The notes under the pieces: model-generated
Seen by the model: only the letters and a program-made list of their open reading frames with translations
Told to the model about the DNA's origin: nothing
The model's database searches: none
Translations under genes and position numbers: made by a program
In this document: positions 10,395 through 22,665 of the stretch, piece after piece
Layout: each line of letters begins with the position of its first letter
Position numbering within the stretch: the stretch's first letter is position 1
Assembly: GCF_004337985.1 (NCBI RefSeq)
Contig: NC_043741.1
Span: forward strand, 5,897,143-5,961,142
Origin: Pyricularia pennisetigena
Taxonomy: Eukaryota; Ascomycota; Sordariomycetes; Magnaporthales; Pyriculariaceae
DNA length: 64,000 nucleotides
Direction of reading: 5' to 3'

Positions 10395-12274
10395 CTATGA
10401 ATACCGCCTTTGACCGCCGTTGGCAATAACTGGCTGCGGTGGCATTCCTGTCGGCGCCAAGCCATAAGGGTTCATTTGAGCGTTGAAGTGGTCCATTGGC
10501 GGTTGCTGCATGAACTGCCCTTGAAGTCCTTGTGCCTGAGTAACATTGCAGTCCTTGTGGGCAAGGAGTAATGTTTTCAGGTTCACAACTTCTTCCCGCA
10601 ACTGACCAATTTGGGCTGTTAGGCTTTCGTTCTCGGCACCATACAATTCAACCTTGCTCTGTAAGTTAGCCAACCACTGCTTTTTGCGCTGCCGACATTT
10701 GAGAGCGGCCACCCTATTGCGGTTAATGTTAGCAATATTCTCAAACTGGATAATCGGGAGACTCGTCTAAATCATAGTTCACATACCTGTTGCGCTCCAA
10801 AAAGTTCTTGCGCTTCTCCTCGTCTGTCTGTTTTCCTTTGGGGTTGCCCTCCTTGTCCAACTTCATCTCATCGTCATCATCATCCGACATCTCAGGCTCA
10901 GGGCTGAAGTGAGGCATGCCATTTCCATTAGCCTTGGCCTGCTTGGTGTTTGCTGCCTTGGCTGGTTGAGCATCACTGCGCTTCCTTTTGCCGTTGGTTG
11001 CCGGTGCTGCTGTCGTTGTGCTCTTCTTAGTTTTGCCTCGGGTGGAAGGTCTGCTTTGCTCCGCATCGTCCGACCCAACGCTTCCGGTTCGGTCACTCCT
11101 TGTGGCGCTAGGCGGTGCCCCTGATGTTCCATTAACGGTGTTCATGTGGGGTGATGTCTTGATCGCAGGAGGTGCCGGGGCAGGATGCGCGTGGGCATGC
11201 GCTTGCGGCGGCTGCTGTACGGCGTAGTTGTTCTGAGACTGGGCACCATTGCGACCCTGAGCCAGCATGAAGAGGCCGTTTGCCGCGTCGTTATCATGCG
11301 GATCAAAAGGACCTGTGGCAGGCTTGGCTTCCGCCTTTGCATTTCCGTTTGACATGTCCTCAGGCTGCGAGGTTGCAGGGAGCGACTGCTGCTGGGGTGG
11401 CTGTGTTTGCGGTTGGTTTTGAGTCTGGTTAAGGCCTGCTTCTCGCTTGGCTGCCGCCGCAGCAAGAGCTGTTCGATGGAAATCGAGAGTGCTCGGTGTG
11501 GTCCCGCCGTTCATAAACGCTTGAGCGCTTGGGCTAGCAGCAGGAAACATAGACCCGCCTCCTCCTGGCGTCAAACCCGTCCTCAGCGAAGACTCGTTGG
11601 GCGTGGGGAATCCGCCACGCAGATGATGTGTGTCCCCAAAGTAATCATTCGTCGGTCCCGAAAGCATTGCCGGGCTCAACGGACCAGTGCGTAACGAGCC
11701 GCCTCCCCAGTTGAACGGTGTCGCACCGCTGCCGGGAAGTAGCGATGAGGGCGATGTCAGTGCCGCGACGGAAGGCAACTTGGTGCCTCCGGGAGTCTCC
11801 GGTGGTGCTCCGAAAGATTGTTCGAATGGATTGGGCTCGAGGCTTAGCGAGCCACCCATTCCGGGATTGAAGTAATCGGGTGTTCCCTGTGCAGGCACGG
11901 GTCGCGGCGGAGGGGCCAAAGGTTTCGTGGTAGTATCCGCATTTGATTCTGGTCTCTTTGATTCGGGATCTGCGGCGCCGACAGAATCTGGTCAGCCATT
12001 ATGACGACAACGAAGAATTGATGTCATGGAAGAGACAGCGATGCCAATGGAAAGCCGGTCGCATCGCCGTCAATCTGGCGGGAATCACAACGGCGGTGGC
12101 CGCGGCGGACGTCGGATACACAAAAACATAGCGCATTATGAGCCGTTGACTCGGCATCGACCACACCGAACGAAGAAAAAAAAACGAGCACAACATACCT
12201 TCAGCTTTGTTTGACGGCGACGACCGCTTCGGCGATTTCGTCTCAGTCTTGGAAATGATGGCAGTTTCCGCCAT
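10395..12274 (-). CDS. ATF1: bZIP transcription factor of the Atf1/AtfA type
   Basis: Fungal Atf1/AtfA acts downstream of the Hog1/Sty1 stress MAP kinase and binds CRE-like sites; in plant pathogens it supports oxidative stress tolerance and virulence. Three exons: 12274-12199, 11969-10787 and 10713-10395, giving 525 residues. The N-terminal half carries the Ser/Thr/Pro/Gly-rich segments expected for the Aft1 HRA, OSA and HRR regions (TPDYFNPG, NPFEQSF, PPETPGGTKLPSVAALTSPS, SPSAQAFMNGGTTPST), with several S/T-P sites for MAP kinase. The bZIP spans about residues 408-472: basic region EEKRKNFLERNRVAALKCRQRKKQW with the key N419 and C426-R427, then a leucine zipper. Intron 2 (73 nt) splits the basic region at Arg420. 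Introns are 229 and 73 nt. Confidence 0.9.
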
Positions 12275-13699
12275 GACGACGATGTTTAATCGGCCTATGT
12301 GATACACGAATAGGAAAAAGGTGATTGGGGCGAAGGGCAAGGGCAGAAGGCCAGAATGGATTCGAAGGCAAACTCAAAATGACGGGATGTCGTCACGGAT
12401 CACAGTTGGGGGAGAGGCGGCTGCTGCTGCTGCAACGCTATCGCAGCGTAACCTCTATGTTTGGTAGGTAATCTAGATTGCCTGTGGTATAGTCGAAATG
12501 GGCGCAAGTCGATTTTTTGCGCGACCGATTACAGTCCAATGCTGCGAAAAGGGAGAAGGTTGGATGAATGGGTTGGAACTGGCGATGACGAAGATGACGA
12601 CACACCCGTTGGAAAGACAAGAGGGCGAAAAGAAAGAGGAAATCAGAGGGTGTGGGGTGCACTGGCCACCTAGTGGGCCCCACGCCGTCACCGCGTCCCG
12701 AATAATGACAACAGTCGAAAAATTCGGAATGGATACACCTTTACGCCCAGGGCTGGACCTCCCTTTGATGTCTTGCTCTAGCTTGCCAGCCTGGATTATC
12801 ACGTCGGCAGCTCCTTACGCATTGTGTTGTTTATCATCTGCAAATACCTCTGACTTTTGGACAGGAATCGGCCAAGTTTTGCTTGATTTCTGTGTTTTTT
12901 TTTTTTCCTGTGCAATCTTTTTTTTTTTCCTTTCCAAATGCTCAATTGCGAGCTCCACTGCCCAGGTCATGTTCAATCCTTGCAGCCACCCGCGGACCAG
13001 GATATACCTCCGGTTGGTACTGTATATCCAGAATTTTAATACACTGTCCAGTCTTAGCCAAAGTGGGCAGGTTGCTCCGAAAGTCGTCTTTGAAGCCGCC
13101 GGACGCACAAGTGAATGGTCACTCATTGCCCAAAAGAGTGCGCCCCTTTTTGCAAATCAGCAGCTGCTCTCTACACCTGGAATTCGAGATCGATCGATTG
13201 CTTTTTTTTTTTATTCTACCTATTATATGTAGAGAGGATGCATTGGCCATTTGCTTTTGAGTGTTGCAGGAGGATTTTCAATACCTGCGTAACCCCCCAC
13301 CCTGCTTCACCCCAGACAAGTCCGGAGTAGCTGCCGTAGTATACAGCCGTAGGGCGGATATTACTTTCGCCGGCTGTCATGTCACAAAACTGGAAGAGAA
13401 AAAAGGAAAACATCAACAGGGTATTGGATTATACCAATATTTGATGAATTCATATATGTGGCAGGGTTAGGCTTTGCCAGAGTACATGGGACGGCCCAGA
13501 AGAAGTGGGTTTTTCCAGACGCGTCGTGCAATCAACAGGAGTGAAATTTTCTACGTTTATTTTTCTGGCACCGGCTCCGGCTGTGAACATGCTTCGACGG
13601 GAGGAGAAAACGGGTGCCGGATGCCCGCCATGATTAGTGCGGCTGGTGTGTGGGTTCCTCAGTCAAGCAAGCATACCAAGCCAGCCTTCTCGAAAAACG

Positions 13700-13732
<33 letters not shown>

Positions 13733-15436
13733 GAAACATGGCGGATAGAAAGACGCATCCTTGCTATGCACCTTGACCCAGTTATTTTACGCTGGCGAAA
13801 TTTATACCATGCTAGAGCTATTTGCTAGTGTGGGCAACTCGACTCGCGCGAACCCAATCAGCAAACAATTTTCTTCCTCGTTCTCTATGGTCCTCGTTAT
13901 CAATCGTTTTTCGGTTCGGCCGTCGCACTTTACACGCTGCCGCCGGGGAGGGGAAAATAGAGATGTTTGTAATTATTAATGCGGTCAGCCACCCTATTGG
14001 AAATCGGTTGGGGAACGAGCCGGCTTTGCCACGACCTAGAACGGACTGCTGGATTGGACTGGACCTCAGTATCGAACACACGACACAGGGTCGTCTCGTC
14101 TTACGAGAATGGCACACTGTGCAAGGCTGGAGAGATGACAGGGTGGATCTAGCGGGCGAAACGGTCAAATCATATTGCAAAGTTCTTTGTTTTCCAGGTA
14201 GGTGTGACGTATGCAGTATGTAGGACCCAGACGACGCCATAATTACCGTGTCCTCCCCCTCCCTAGGTTAGCATTCCCCAAAATTATTAATAATTTCCAG
14301 CTAGCGATACGATTGGCAAAGTGCGGTCAACAATGTGGCCGCAAGCAGATGGAGATTCATAGGTTGATTGATACTCTTGAGCCGTGCTTATAGTAGACTT
14401 GGTATTATAAAAAAATATAAAAACAGAATGAAAATAATAATAATAAAAAAAGCAGTAATTGCAATGACAATCACACACAATGTATGACCTTAGTACAGCG
14501 TAAATTAACTTTTTTTTTCTGGCCCGTGCTAACTTACAGAAAATACCTCCCACAGTTCTCAACTAGCATTCCCCGAGCCAAAAAAAAAAAAAAAAAAATC
14601 CTGAGTGAGCCGATGACGCAAGAGCGCGTGCCACGAATATGGTCGAGTCGCCAAGTCTAGCGGGGGCGCAAACTTGACCCGATAGCCGGGGCCTGCGCTC
14701 TGGCGGGCGAAACGACCAAATCCATGCAGACACGCCCACCCTGTATGCTAAATTGAACCTTTTTTGACGCAATCGATATTGACCCATCTTGTCTATCTAC
14801 GACCTGACGCGAATCGGACTGAGAAGCGAACGAAAGCCAAGCGGGCCGCTCGGGTCGCCTCCGATTCTTTTTTTGATGGTAACGACACGGTACTAAGAAT
14901 TCGACTTAATTTTTTATCTACCACACCTGAATTAGTTGTTTTGTCTTTTGAAATCACAATAGGGAGTGTCTGTAGTAAAACAGCTGTGCTGTAGATCGCC
15001 CCAGATCCACGCAACTTTGAACCAGACGTGCACATCGGAGTTTTTGGCACAGATCGCCCGAGAAGGCGGTGCTTTTGCTTATGCTGTACGTGCTATCATG
15101 TACTAATCGTGTAAGGCGTGGTTCTTGGCCTTGCTTTAGGGTCGAACTACGAATCTGGTTTGCATGCATGCACTTCTAAAGGAAGATGGTGCGCAGAAAC
15201 ATTGCAGTGCAGGGTAGGTTGTTAGACGATAAAGACACTTTTTAATTGCTCAGATGAACAAGGAATCGTCCAAACCTAATCATGAAGCCACTGTTTCGTA
15301 TATGGTGTCGAGTACCTGGTGGCAAATAACGATGTTATGGTACAGCTTAGGCAGGTGTCTTCTCCTGCGCAAGCACGCCCAACCCGGCCGAGATAGCCTG
15401 CCTCCCCCCCCTGCTAGCTCTGCGCGATGGGTAGAT
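12275..15436. other. 3.2-kb intergenic region, no gene supported
   Basis: This should hold the ATF1 promoter at its left side and the GST 3' end at its right side. It contains A28 at 13700-13727, A19 at 14580-14598 and an AT-rich patch at about 14400-14455. A 244-codon frame at 12498-13232 has a Phe-rich homopolymer-derived stretch and no recognisable family, so it is not called. Confidence 0.5.
13700..13727. repeat. A28 homopolymer
   Basis: This is a run of 28 A in non-coding DNA. Confidence 0.95.
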
Positions 15437-16628
15437 TTACAGTCCAGCCTCAGCCCGCACCTTGAAGCCCTGTCGGGGCGCGTGTACCCGAATCCCGCGA
15501 AGGTTCTCGATCACGATCTCAGCCTGGTCCATGTGAACCAGCTTGCCGGCGTCCCGATGTTTACTTCCCGTGTCGGTCGGCCAGAGCCTCACCATGGAGC
15601 CCCTGGTCAGGCCCTCGCCATCTGCGGCGGTCGGTTCAGCCCCGGCGTAGTCCTCGTTTTGCCGAGAGGCGAGGATCAGCTGTGCAGCCTCCTTGCCATT
15701 TAATTTACGGGGCTTGGGCCCGGATGACCCGGCCGCCCCTACGGCCTTGTCGAACCGCTGTATCCATGCGAACACGCGGGGGAACAGCTCCGCAGAGACC
15801 TGGTCTGCGGGGAGAGCCGGGCTTCCGGGCAGAGTGACGAGCCAGTGAAACGGCCAGATGGCCTCGATATCGGCGAGGCTGGGCTTTTCTGTTTGCAAGA
15901 TCCAGTCACCTGGAGATTTTTGTTTTTCATTGGTCAGGACTCCCGACAACCTCATTTGGACAATACCACCCTGACGAAACAAAAGCTTCCAGTCGGCAAG
16001 GTGGGTGAATCAAAAAAAAAAATAAAAAAATAAAAAAATAAAAAAACTTACGTCCGTCTGCAAGCAAAGTCGTCTCGAGCAGCTCCATCGCGTCTCGGAT
16101 CTTGTTGATTGCGTCGGCCCGCGACAGCCACCCTCCCGGCGGCTGGTCGCCGATGAAGCTGGCCCTGTCTTTTTGAAATTTGGGGTCCTTGAGTACCGGC
16201 AGGTCACGAGGCAGGAGGCCCATGGCCGCGAAGAAGATGCCCGTGTCGAGCGTCAGCGCCGCAAGCAGCCGCTGGACGCCCTTTGACTGAGGCTCTGACG
16301 CTCCCAGTTTGGGCACAGATGGATGCGTCTCCTCCAGCTTGGAGAGCATCAGGCGCGTGTCCAGGTAGACGTCGCGCCCGATTGAGAGGACTGGAATGCG
16401 ACGGTATTGGACCCCCAGCTCCTCAGAGAGGTCTGGTCGGGGCATGATGGGCGGTTGCAGCTGTTATCTGGGCATCAGTGATTAGAGCTCTTGGGATTTC
16501 GTCCAACCTGTGTTGCTTACACATTGCATATACGGTATGCCTCTGAGAGCTAGATACCACGAAACCCTCCTCGCAAATGGAGAAAAGGGATAGTGGTATA
16601 GAATAATAGGTGGATCTGGGCTTGCCAT
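15437..16628 (-). CDS. glutathione S-transferase-like protein
   Basis: Three exons: 16628-16521, 16460-16052 and 15909-15437, giving 329 residues. The N-terminus is a thioredoxin-fold GST domain: IILYHYPFSPFARRVSWYLALRGI matches the beta1-loop-alpha1 region, and LQPPIMPRPDL followed by YRRIPVLSIGRDVYLDTRLM matches the cis-proline strand and the following helix of fungal GST proteins. The C-terminal helical half includes LADIEAIWPFHWL. The last part resembles the extended C-terminal region of a fungal-specific GST subgroup; the substrate cannot be read from sequence. Splicing is supported because joining at each site restores MQC-LQPPIMPRP and DGR-DWILQTEKP. Introns are 60 and 142 nt; the second holds TAAAAAAA-type repeats near 16014-16046. 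It lies upstream of a Ras-like gene on the same strand. Confidence 0.85.
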
Positions 16629-17185
16629 TGTGATTCGGGGAGCGATGGTGTGTATCTCTTTCAACAACAGCTGCAAATTGAATCCCTGACGATTGAATCG
16701 GCTCCTGAACTCGGATTTTAGTGTCCTCCGCAGATTATGTTCTGTCAGATATCTCAATATATGCTTATGTTGGGTGATGTAATGTTGTGTTTGTTGTATC
16801 TAAGCTTAAGTAAGGGCCAGCGGAGGGGCAACTTGACGTACCTCGGCAATTCGGCCACTTATATAATTCAGGGGTTCTGTGCAGAGCCAATAACCAATTC
16901 TTGTCCAAAATTCAGGTCAGTGAATTATAAGTCTCGGGAATGTGGCTTGCATCGGAGATATCGTGTTCTAGTAGCTGTGACTGAGAAATAACCAAGCCAG
17001 TATACGAGCAGTATCATACAACTATCTTTCGCGACTTCAGTATTTTGCCGGCCAAGACTTGTGATTTTATTGTGCATGAAGACAGCCCTACCAAGATACA
17101 AACGCGCGCACAACCATACGCCCAACTCGCGTAATGGGTATTATATCCAACAATAAATCAAGGCAACTGCAATCGACCGCATGAA
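16629..17185. other. short intergenic region between the GST and GTPase genes
   Basis: This 557-bp stretch should hold the GST promoter (left) and the 3' end of the Ras-like gene (right). Nothing else is seen. Confidence 0.55.
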
Positions 17186-18313
17186 TTAAGCCCGCATGAA
17201 CTCCTGCCGCCTGGAAAATGGGTTAATGAGAGTTCTCCAGAAACCTTTTTTTCGCCAACGATCACCCACTCCAGCTTGTGTCTCGAGCCTGAGGAGTGCA
17301 GCCGTTTCGGCCTCCTCTTGACGTTTCCTGCGCTTTTGGCTGAGTCTGAGTATCTCTTGACAGATGATAGGGAATACTTCTTTGACACTATGGACAGTAT
17401 CAAAGTCAGCAATGAAGGGAGAACAAGATTCGAATTCGGGATTGGTTGCTGGATAGATGACAACAATAGCCCATCTCGAGTCCAGTCCACCAAGCTGTAT
17501 GTATATACGTACTTGTCACCAGTCCTTGCACTTATCTCTAGAAAGGGGCAGCTCATGTCGAACGCGGAGGCAGTCCTGGAACCCTCGGCCCAAGCCACCA
17601 CGCGTTCCTCATCATCGACATCGCTCTTGTTTCCGACGAGAAGCAGGCCATATTCCCGACGAATCCCACGGCTGGTTGGATTGCTGCTCCGGAATGAGCC
17701 ACTTATAAACCTCTGGACGCGGATCGCAAGCTCGAGTGAGTCTTTGTCTGTTGTGTCGTACAGCAGCACCGCGCCTTCGGTGATCGCCAGTGCTTGTTCC
17801 AGCATCAGGTTGGTGGTGAGATGCTTGGATGGTAATTCGAGTACATCCACGTTGTAGTTGAGACCATTGATCTGGATCGGCTGTCGGCAACCGCCTTCGA
17901 GTTTCCCTTGCTTGGGATCAGGGCCGTCTTCGAAGGTATTGAGAGCAAACTACCCAGCACCAGAGGAATCGAGACAGGTCAGCATCTCATGTTCTGTCCA
18001 GGCTTTGATATATGCATCATCGTGATTGACCGGTTGACGTGCATATGCTTGAAGGGCTCAAATGTTGTCAGGAGGCACAAACCCTGGTGAGAAGACTTGT
18101 TTTTCCGCAGCCTTTGGCGCCGACAATAAGTACACGAAAATCCCTCTCCGTCTTCCCCTCTCTCCTGACATCTTCAGGGCGCCGATTCTGTGCCTCAAAC
18201 CGGCTCAGCCTGCTCGTTCGATCTGAAGTCTTGTTATCGCCTTGTATCTCCTGCCACGTGAAGATAGCCTTTAGATAGTTGGCCTCTTCATCGGTCCATT
18301 GCATCGAACCCAT
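17186..18313 (-). CDS. atypical Ras-like small GTPase with N-terminal extension
   Basis: Three exons: 18313-18083, 17949-17513 and 17387-17186, giving 289 residues. A P-loop (G65-AKGCGK-T72) preceded by FRVLIV, an NKSD motif (184-187) and an SAR motif (217-219, the SAK position) mark the Ras superfamily fold. The expected DTAGQ of switch II is replaced by D112-VLELPS, so both the DxxG glycine and the catalytic glutamine position are absent. About 58 extra residues precede the fold and a basic tail (about 60 residues) follows. The C-terminus ends FMRA with no CAAX cysteine, so prenylation is not expected. A pseudo-GTPase or a GTPase with altered hydrolysis is possible. The first in-frame ATG (18313) was taken as start. 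Introns are 133 and 125 nt. Confidence 0.78.
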
Positions 18314-20872
18314 GGCGATGATGACAGAATTAGTCAAATTTCAGGTTTGATCCTTCACAGGAGGCAGTGGCTAAAAGACTGGAAGCGCTGCCTTTGGTGA
18401 CTTGAGATGTGATTGCCATGTACACCAAGTGGCTGGTCGGTCTTGAAGGAGCTGCTGATGCCCAGACTTCTACACCTTGAGTATATATCGGGTTAAGGGA
18501 TTAGTGAGTGTACAGAATGAAGCGCCATATGACAGGCTCATCCGCCTAGTCATCCGAATCGTGAAATACATGCCCATGCTAGGCTTGGGCGTAATTTGAG
18601 AGGCCAAGACCCCCAATATCACCCTCTTACTCGTCTCCATTCCGTTTGCGGTCATGTCACAACAGCAATATCGAAATTTTGAGTAGCAAGTACTACTCAA
18701 ATTCGGGGCTGTCTACGGTTGGCAAAGGCCAGCTCATTTACATGAAACCTTTTCCCTTACTCTGACGAATGATTCGTATTATCTCGAGCGGCGAACAAGT
18801 GTCACAACATAGCAGTCCAGCCTGCCTCGAGCCACTGTCTATTTGTTGCATTCCGTATTCTGTGCGGCATGTCCGGAAATACTGCAGGAGATCAGGGGTA
18901 GGTTAAAGCAAAGAAGCAATGTTGGAGTGAAGTCGGGGGCCGAAGCCGGGCCAGAAGCAAACGTCATATGCTTACACGGCAGAAACGCGTGGAGTGTCCT
19001 CGGACACAAGGCAAGCTGTTGCGCTACCATCTAATTTGAATCTCGTGTTGGATTATGCAAGTTTGCAGAAAATATGATGATGGTGGTTTTCCAACCCGAC
19101 AAGCTTAGATCAATAGATCAATGAATACAGACTGACGAAGATAAGACGAGAATACAGAAAAAGAACCTTGCAAGATTACCAAGTTTAGTTCATGGTATCT
19201 TCAACGACCCACGGATGGGTAATATCTTGAGGGGGAGCCGAGTCGGGAACGCTTTATGAATGCCATCGTAACGAACGGTTGTGACTTGTGTCCTCAAAGA
19301 TGAGATGTTTGTTTCTCCCGGATTGGTTCCACAGAGAGCACCGGGCTTTTCAACTTTCTGTTGGAAAAATAAGAACGGAAAGTGCCGACAACAAAAATAA
19401 CATTGGATGGTAGCATCGAGTTCAGTTCACCGTGCTCACCTGTTTGTGGAACCGGAACTTTTGTGATTGAAGCCGAAACAATCACACGTTAGTATGTTGT
19501 CGAGATGTATAGCATGAATCAAGTACAACATCCTACTACTGGTAGAACGGTAGGCCGGTGGGTAACCTTGATATTGACAGCAGGTCCGAGGGAAATGAAG
19601 ATGGAGACGGATTACTGCATGGGCTCCAGAGTCGTGTCTGGAGAGACTCGGCTAGAGAGAAGATTGCCGCAAGTTGCTGGAGAATCAAACACGACCCGCT
19701 GTTTGGCATTGGTGCGGGCAGTCTTGTTCTGGTTGACCCCACCTACCCCAAACTAAGAATAGGTCTTCTGGTGCCTCCAGGGCTGCCTATGCGAAGGGAG
19801 GTTCCGCCACAACACAGCCAAATCCTGCTCACTCAACCCTGGCCCACACCATGTGTGGTTCCTCCGGCCCATTCCAGCCGGACGGAGCCCAGCCGGAGCT
19901 GACCAAGTTGATTTTGGTATATGTGAATCCTGCCTTGGTCATGATTGACGATCAGATAGCTTCTGCGGCACATCTTACCAAGCTTTTCAAAGTATACCAC
20001 GTAGTGCAAAAGTCCAATAACATTCAAGCCTCATATATTTATTTATTTTTTATTTTTTATTTTTTCACGATGGCCATCCGTTGATTGGCACAGCTTGTGG
20101 CTTTTGGGACCGAGAAGAACGACCCCGCTGAATCGCGCGAAAAAAAAAAGAGGCATGGGTGCAAAACATGACTGGCCCCCTGTCGGAACTCGGAGCATCG
20201 ATGCTACTGTACTATAGAGTACCGCTGGTCGCATTGCTCTACGATGTAGATCACCTAGCAAGGTGAGGCCATCAATGGAATGGGGGTGAGATGAGATTGA
20301 TTAGCAGGGTAATCAATCCGATTGCTTATAGCTGGAGGACGAACTCCGGGGAGGCTGAGGCCAGCATACTTGACCAAGACCTCCCGCCCTTTCGTGCGTC
20401 GCTGGCCGCTTATACCGATCAGAGTGGCTGCGCCTTCTCACCTACAGCAGTTTATTTTTAATTTGTTTATAAAATCTTCTTTGGCTTACTCTGTCGAGCA
20501 GGCCTCGCGCATCAGCAAGCAACCACTTAACGCAGTAATCACCTTAATCAACCCGGGCTGGCAAGTCATAAGCGCCTTGAGCGTTCCCCCATTAAGCGAT
20601 TTAAGCAACCACCAAAAACGCCAGTGCCTGCAACTCCAAGGCGTAGGGAACTTTTTGGTAGTTTAATGCTTGGCATTCCTCTGCAGACATATCGATCTGG
20701 GATTCTTCAAACAAGAAGCAAGACTTTTTTTTTTTTCCAACACCAACTTCGGTCTTGAGGCTTTTGCGCGAGGTTGATGTGTGTCTGTTAAGGGTGATGT
20801 TGTTTGGGGGAAACAGGCAGACAGTCCTGAGATATACACCTTGAACGACGACACGCCTGCAGCATCTCTGTG
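18314..20872. promoter_or_regulatory. divergent intergenic region between the Ras-like and DUF3433 genes
   Basis: The two flanking genes point away from each other, so both promoters lie here. The 2.6 kb contains AT-rich tracts (ATTTATTTATTTTTTATTTT near 20036) and many short frames without family resemblance. No RNA gene was found. Confidence 0.5.
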
Positions 20873-22624
20873 ATGGATCCAAAATATGATGACAACGGAA
20901 CGGCCGACAACTCTCGTCCTGTGCTGAACCGCCAAGTATCCAATATCTCAGATCTCGCCATGGACACTGGGAGACCTCAAAATGGATTAAACACTTCACC
21001 GCGAATACGGCCAAGACACTCGCTTGTTTCTTTGCCTTCCATGGCGTCGCCTCGGCCGACGCAAGATTTATATACCTCCCAGCAGCAGCCACCCCCGCTG
21101 CCTTCTCAGATTCTGACTCGACAAGACACTTCCCAAGGACGAAAATTGTCCTCTGGTCCTGTCGAGATCCAAAACTCCTCTCAGGCGAGCCTACCTAATA
21201 CCAGTTACTATAATGAGAGCCAAAATAGCGTCGCATCTCAAACCATGGCCGATTCGACACCCCGGCTTCCCTTGCAGTCACCAAGCGTCATACCTGAGGG
21301 CGCCAAGTCGTATAGGAGGCATCAAGAGCCCACAATACATGAGGAAGACAAAACACCTATAGACATCACATCGATACAGTTTACTGGCTTCAGTGGCGAC
21401 CCCACAAAGTCTCCGGGGCTTTCGAGGCCGACACCCGAGCCATCACCACTCCTGGGACAAGATGGCATGGGTTTTGACTTGTCCACCGCCGCCGGTCTTG
21501 GGCCGTGGTCGCATAGCCAGGAAGACAACCTGAGAGAGGTTTCAGCCGAGCAAGGGGCTCGTTATGGTTCTCTGGCAGGCGGCCTCGGCTCCGGCTTCCG
21601 GGCCGATGCGACAATCAGAGAAGCCGACCTGGTGCTTGCCGCACCCCCCATCTCCAACAAAAGGGAACCTCTGTCCTTCTCCAAGCAAGTTTCTGCAAAG
21701 CTGAGCCGGATGAAGACGGTCAGGCTTGCCCAGAGCGAGGCCAACAGGCGCGACGAGATCATCGAGGTCATCATGGAGTGCCCGCCGAAGCAAGGCCCCG
21801 ACACAGCGAACTTCGACATGAGTGACATGGGCGGCCCGTCGTCACTGGAGGATTTGAAGAGTCCCTTCCAGCCAGGGATGCGCAAGACGACATTTCCAAC
21901 CAAGGACGAACAGAAGACGCAGCTGTTTTATCCACAGCCGAACTGGAGACCGTTCGTCATGCGCGGGCCATACATGGGCTATCTCATTCTTCTCGCCCTT
22001 GGAATGGGCATTGGGACTGAGCTCTTGTACCGTCAGTCGGTGGAGCAGCCCCTACTTACTTTCAAATCGCCCGAGGACTTATCTGCCGCAACGTACCTTA
22101 CCCTCAAGTTTGGGCCGACCATAGTATCTGTCGTTTTTGGTGTGCTCTGGCAGATGACAGACATCGAGGTCCGGCGACTCGAGCCATTCCATCAGCTCTC
22201 TAAGCCGGAGGGTGCACTGGCACAAGAGTCCATCAGCATAGACTACATCACATTCATCAGCTTCTTCCGCCCCTTTCGAGCGCTGCAATATCGTCACTAT
22301 GCCGTCTTTCTCTCCTCGGCCGCATCGCTGCTGGCCACCACCCTCGTCCCAACCCTGGGCGCTGCCTCGATCGTCATGAAGCCTGACAGGGAGGAGAGAC
22401 TTGCCAACCCAGGGGTGCAGAAAACAATCATTATCAACCCCGTCTGGGCGCGCTGTCTTACCAGCGTTCTCGTGATCGTAGCAGTTTTGGGTGGTGTTTT
22501 GCTTTACGTTCTCAATACCAGAAGGTCAGGACTTAGTGCGGATGTCAAAGGCATCTCGGGGCTGGCCTCCATGGCTGTTGTTAGCCGTAAGTATACCTTT
22601 CCAAGGAGTCCCTCTTGGTTACTC

Positions 22625-22665
<41 letters not shown>

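Noticed and set aside
12498..13232. 244-codon frame between ATF1 and the GST gene
   Set aside because: It contains Phe runs from homopolymers, has no recognisable family, and lies in the likely ATF1 promoter.
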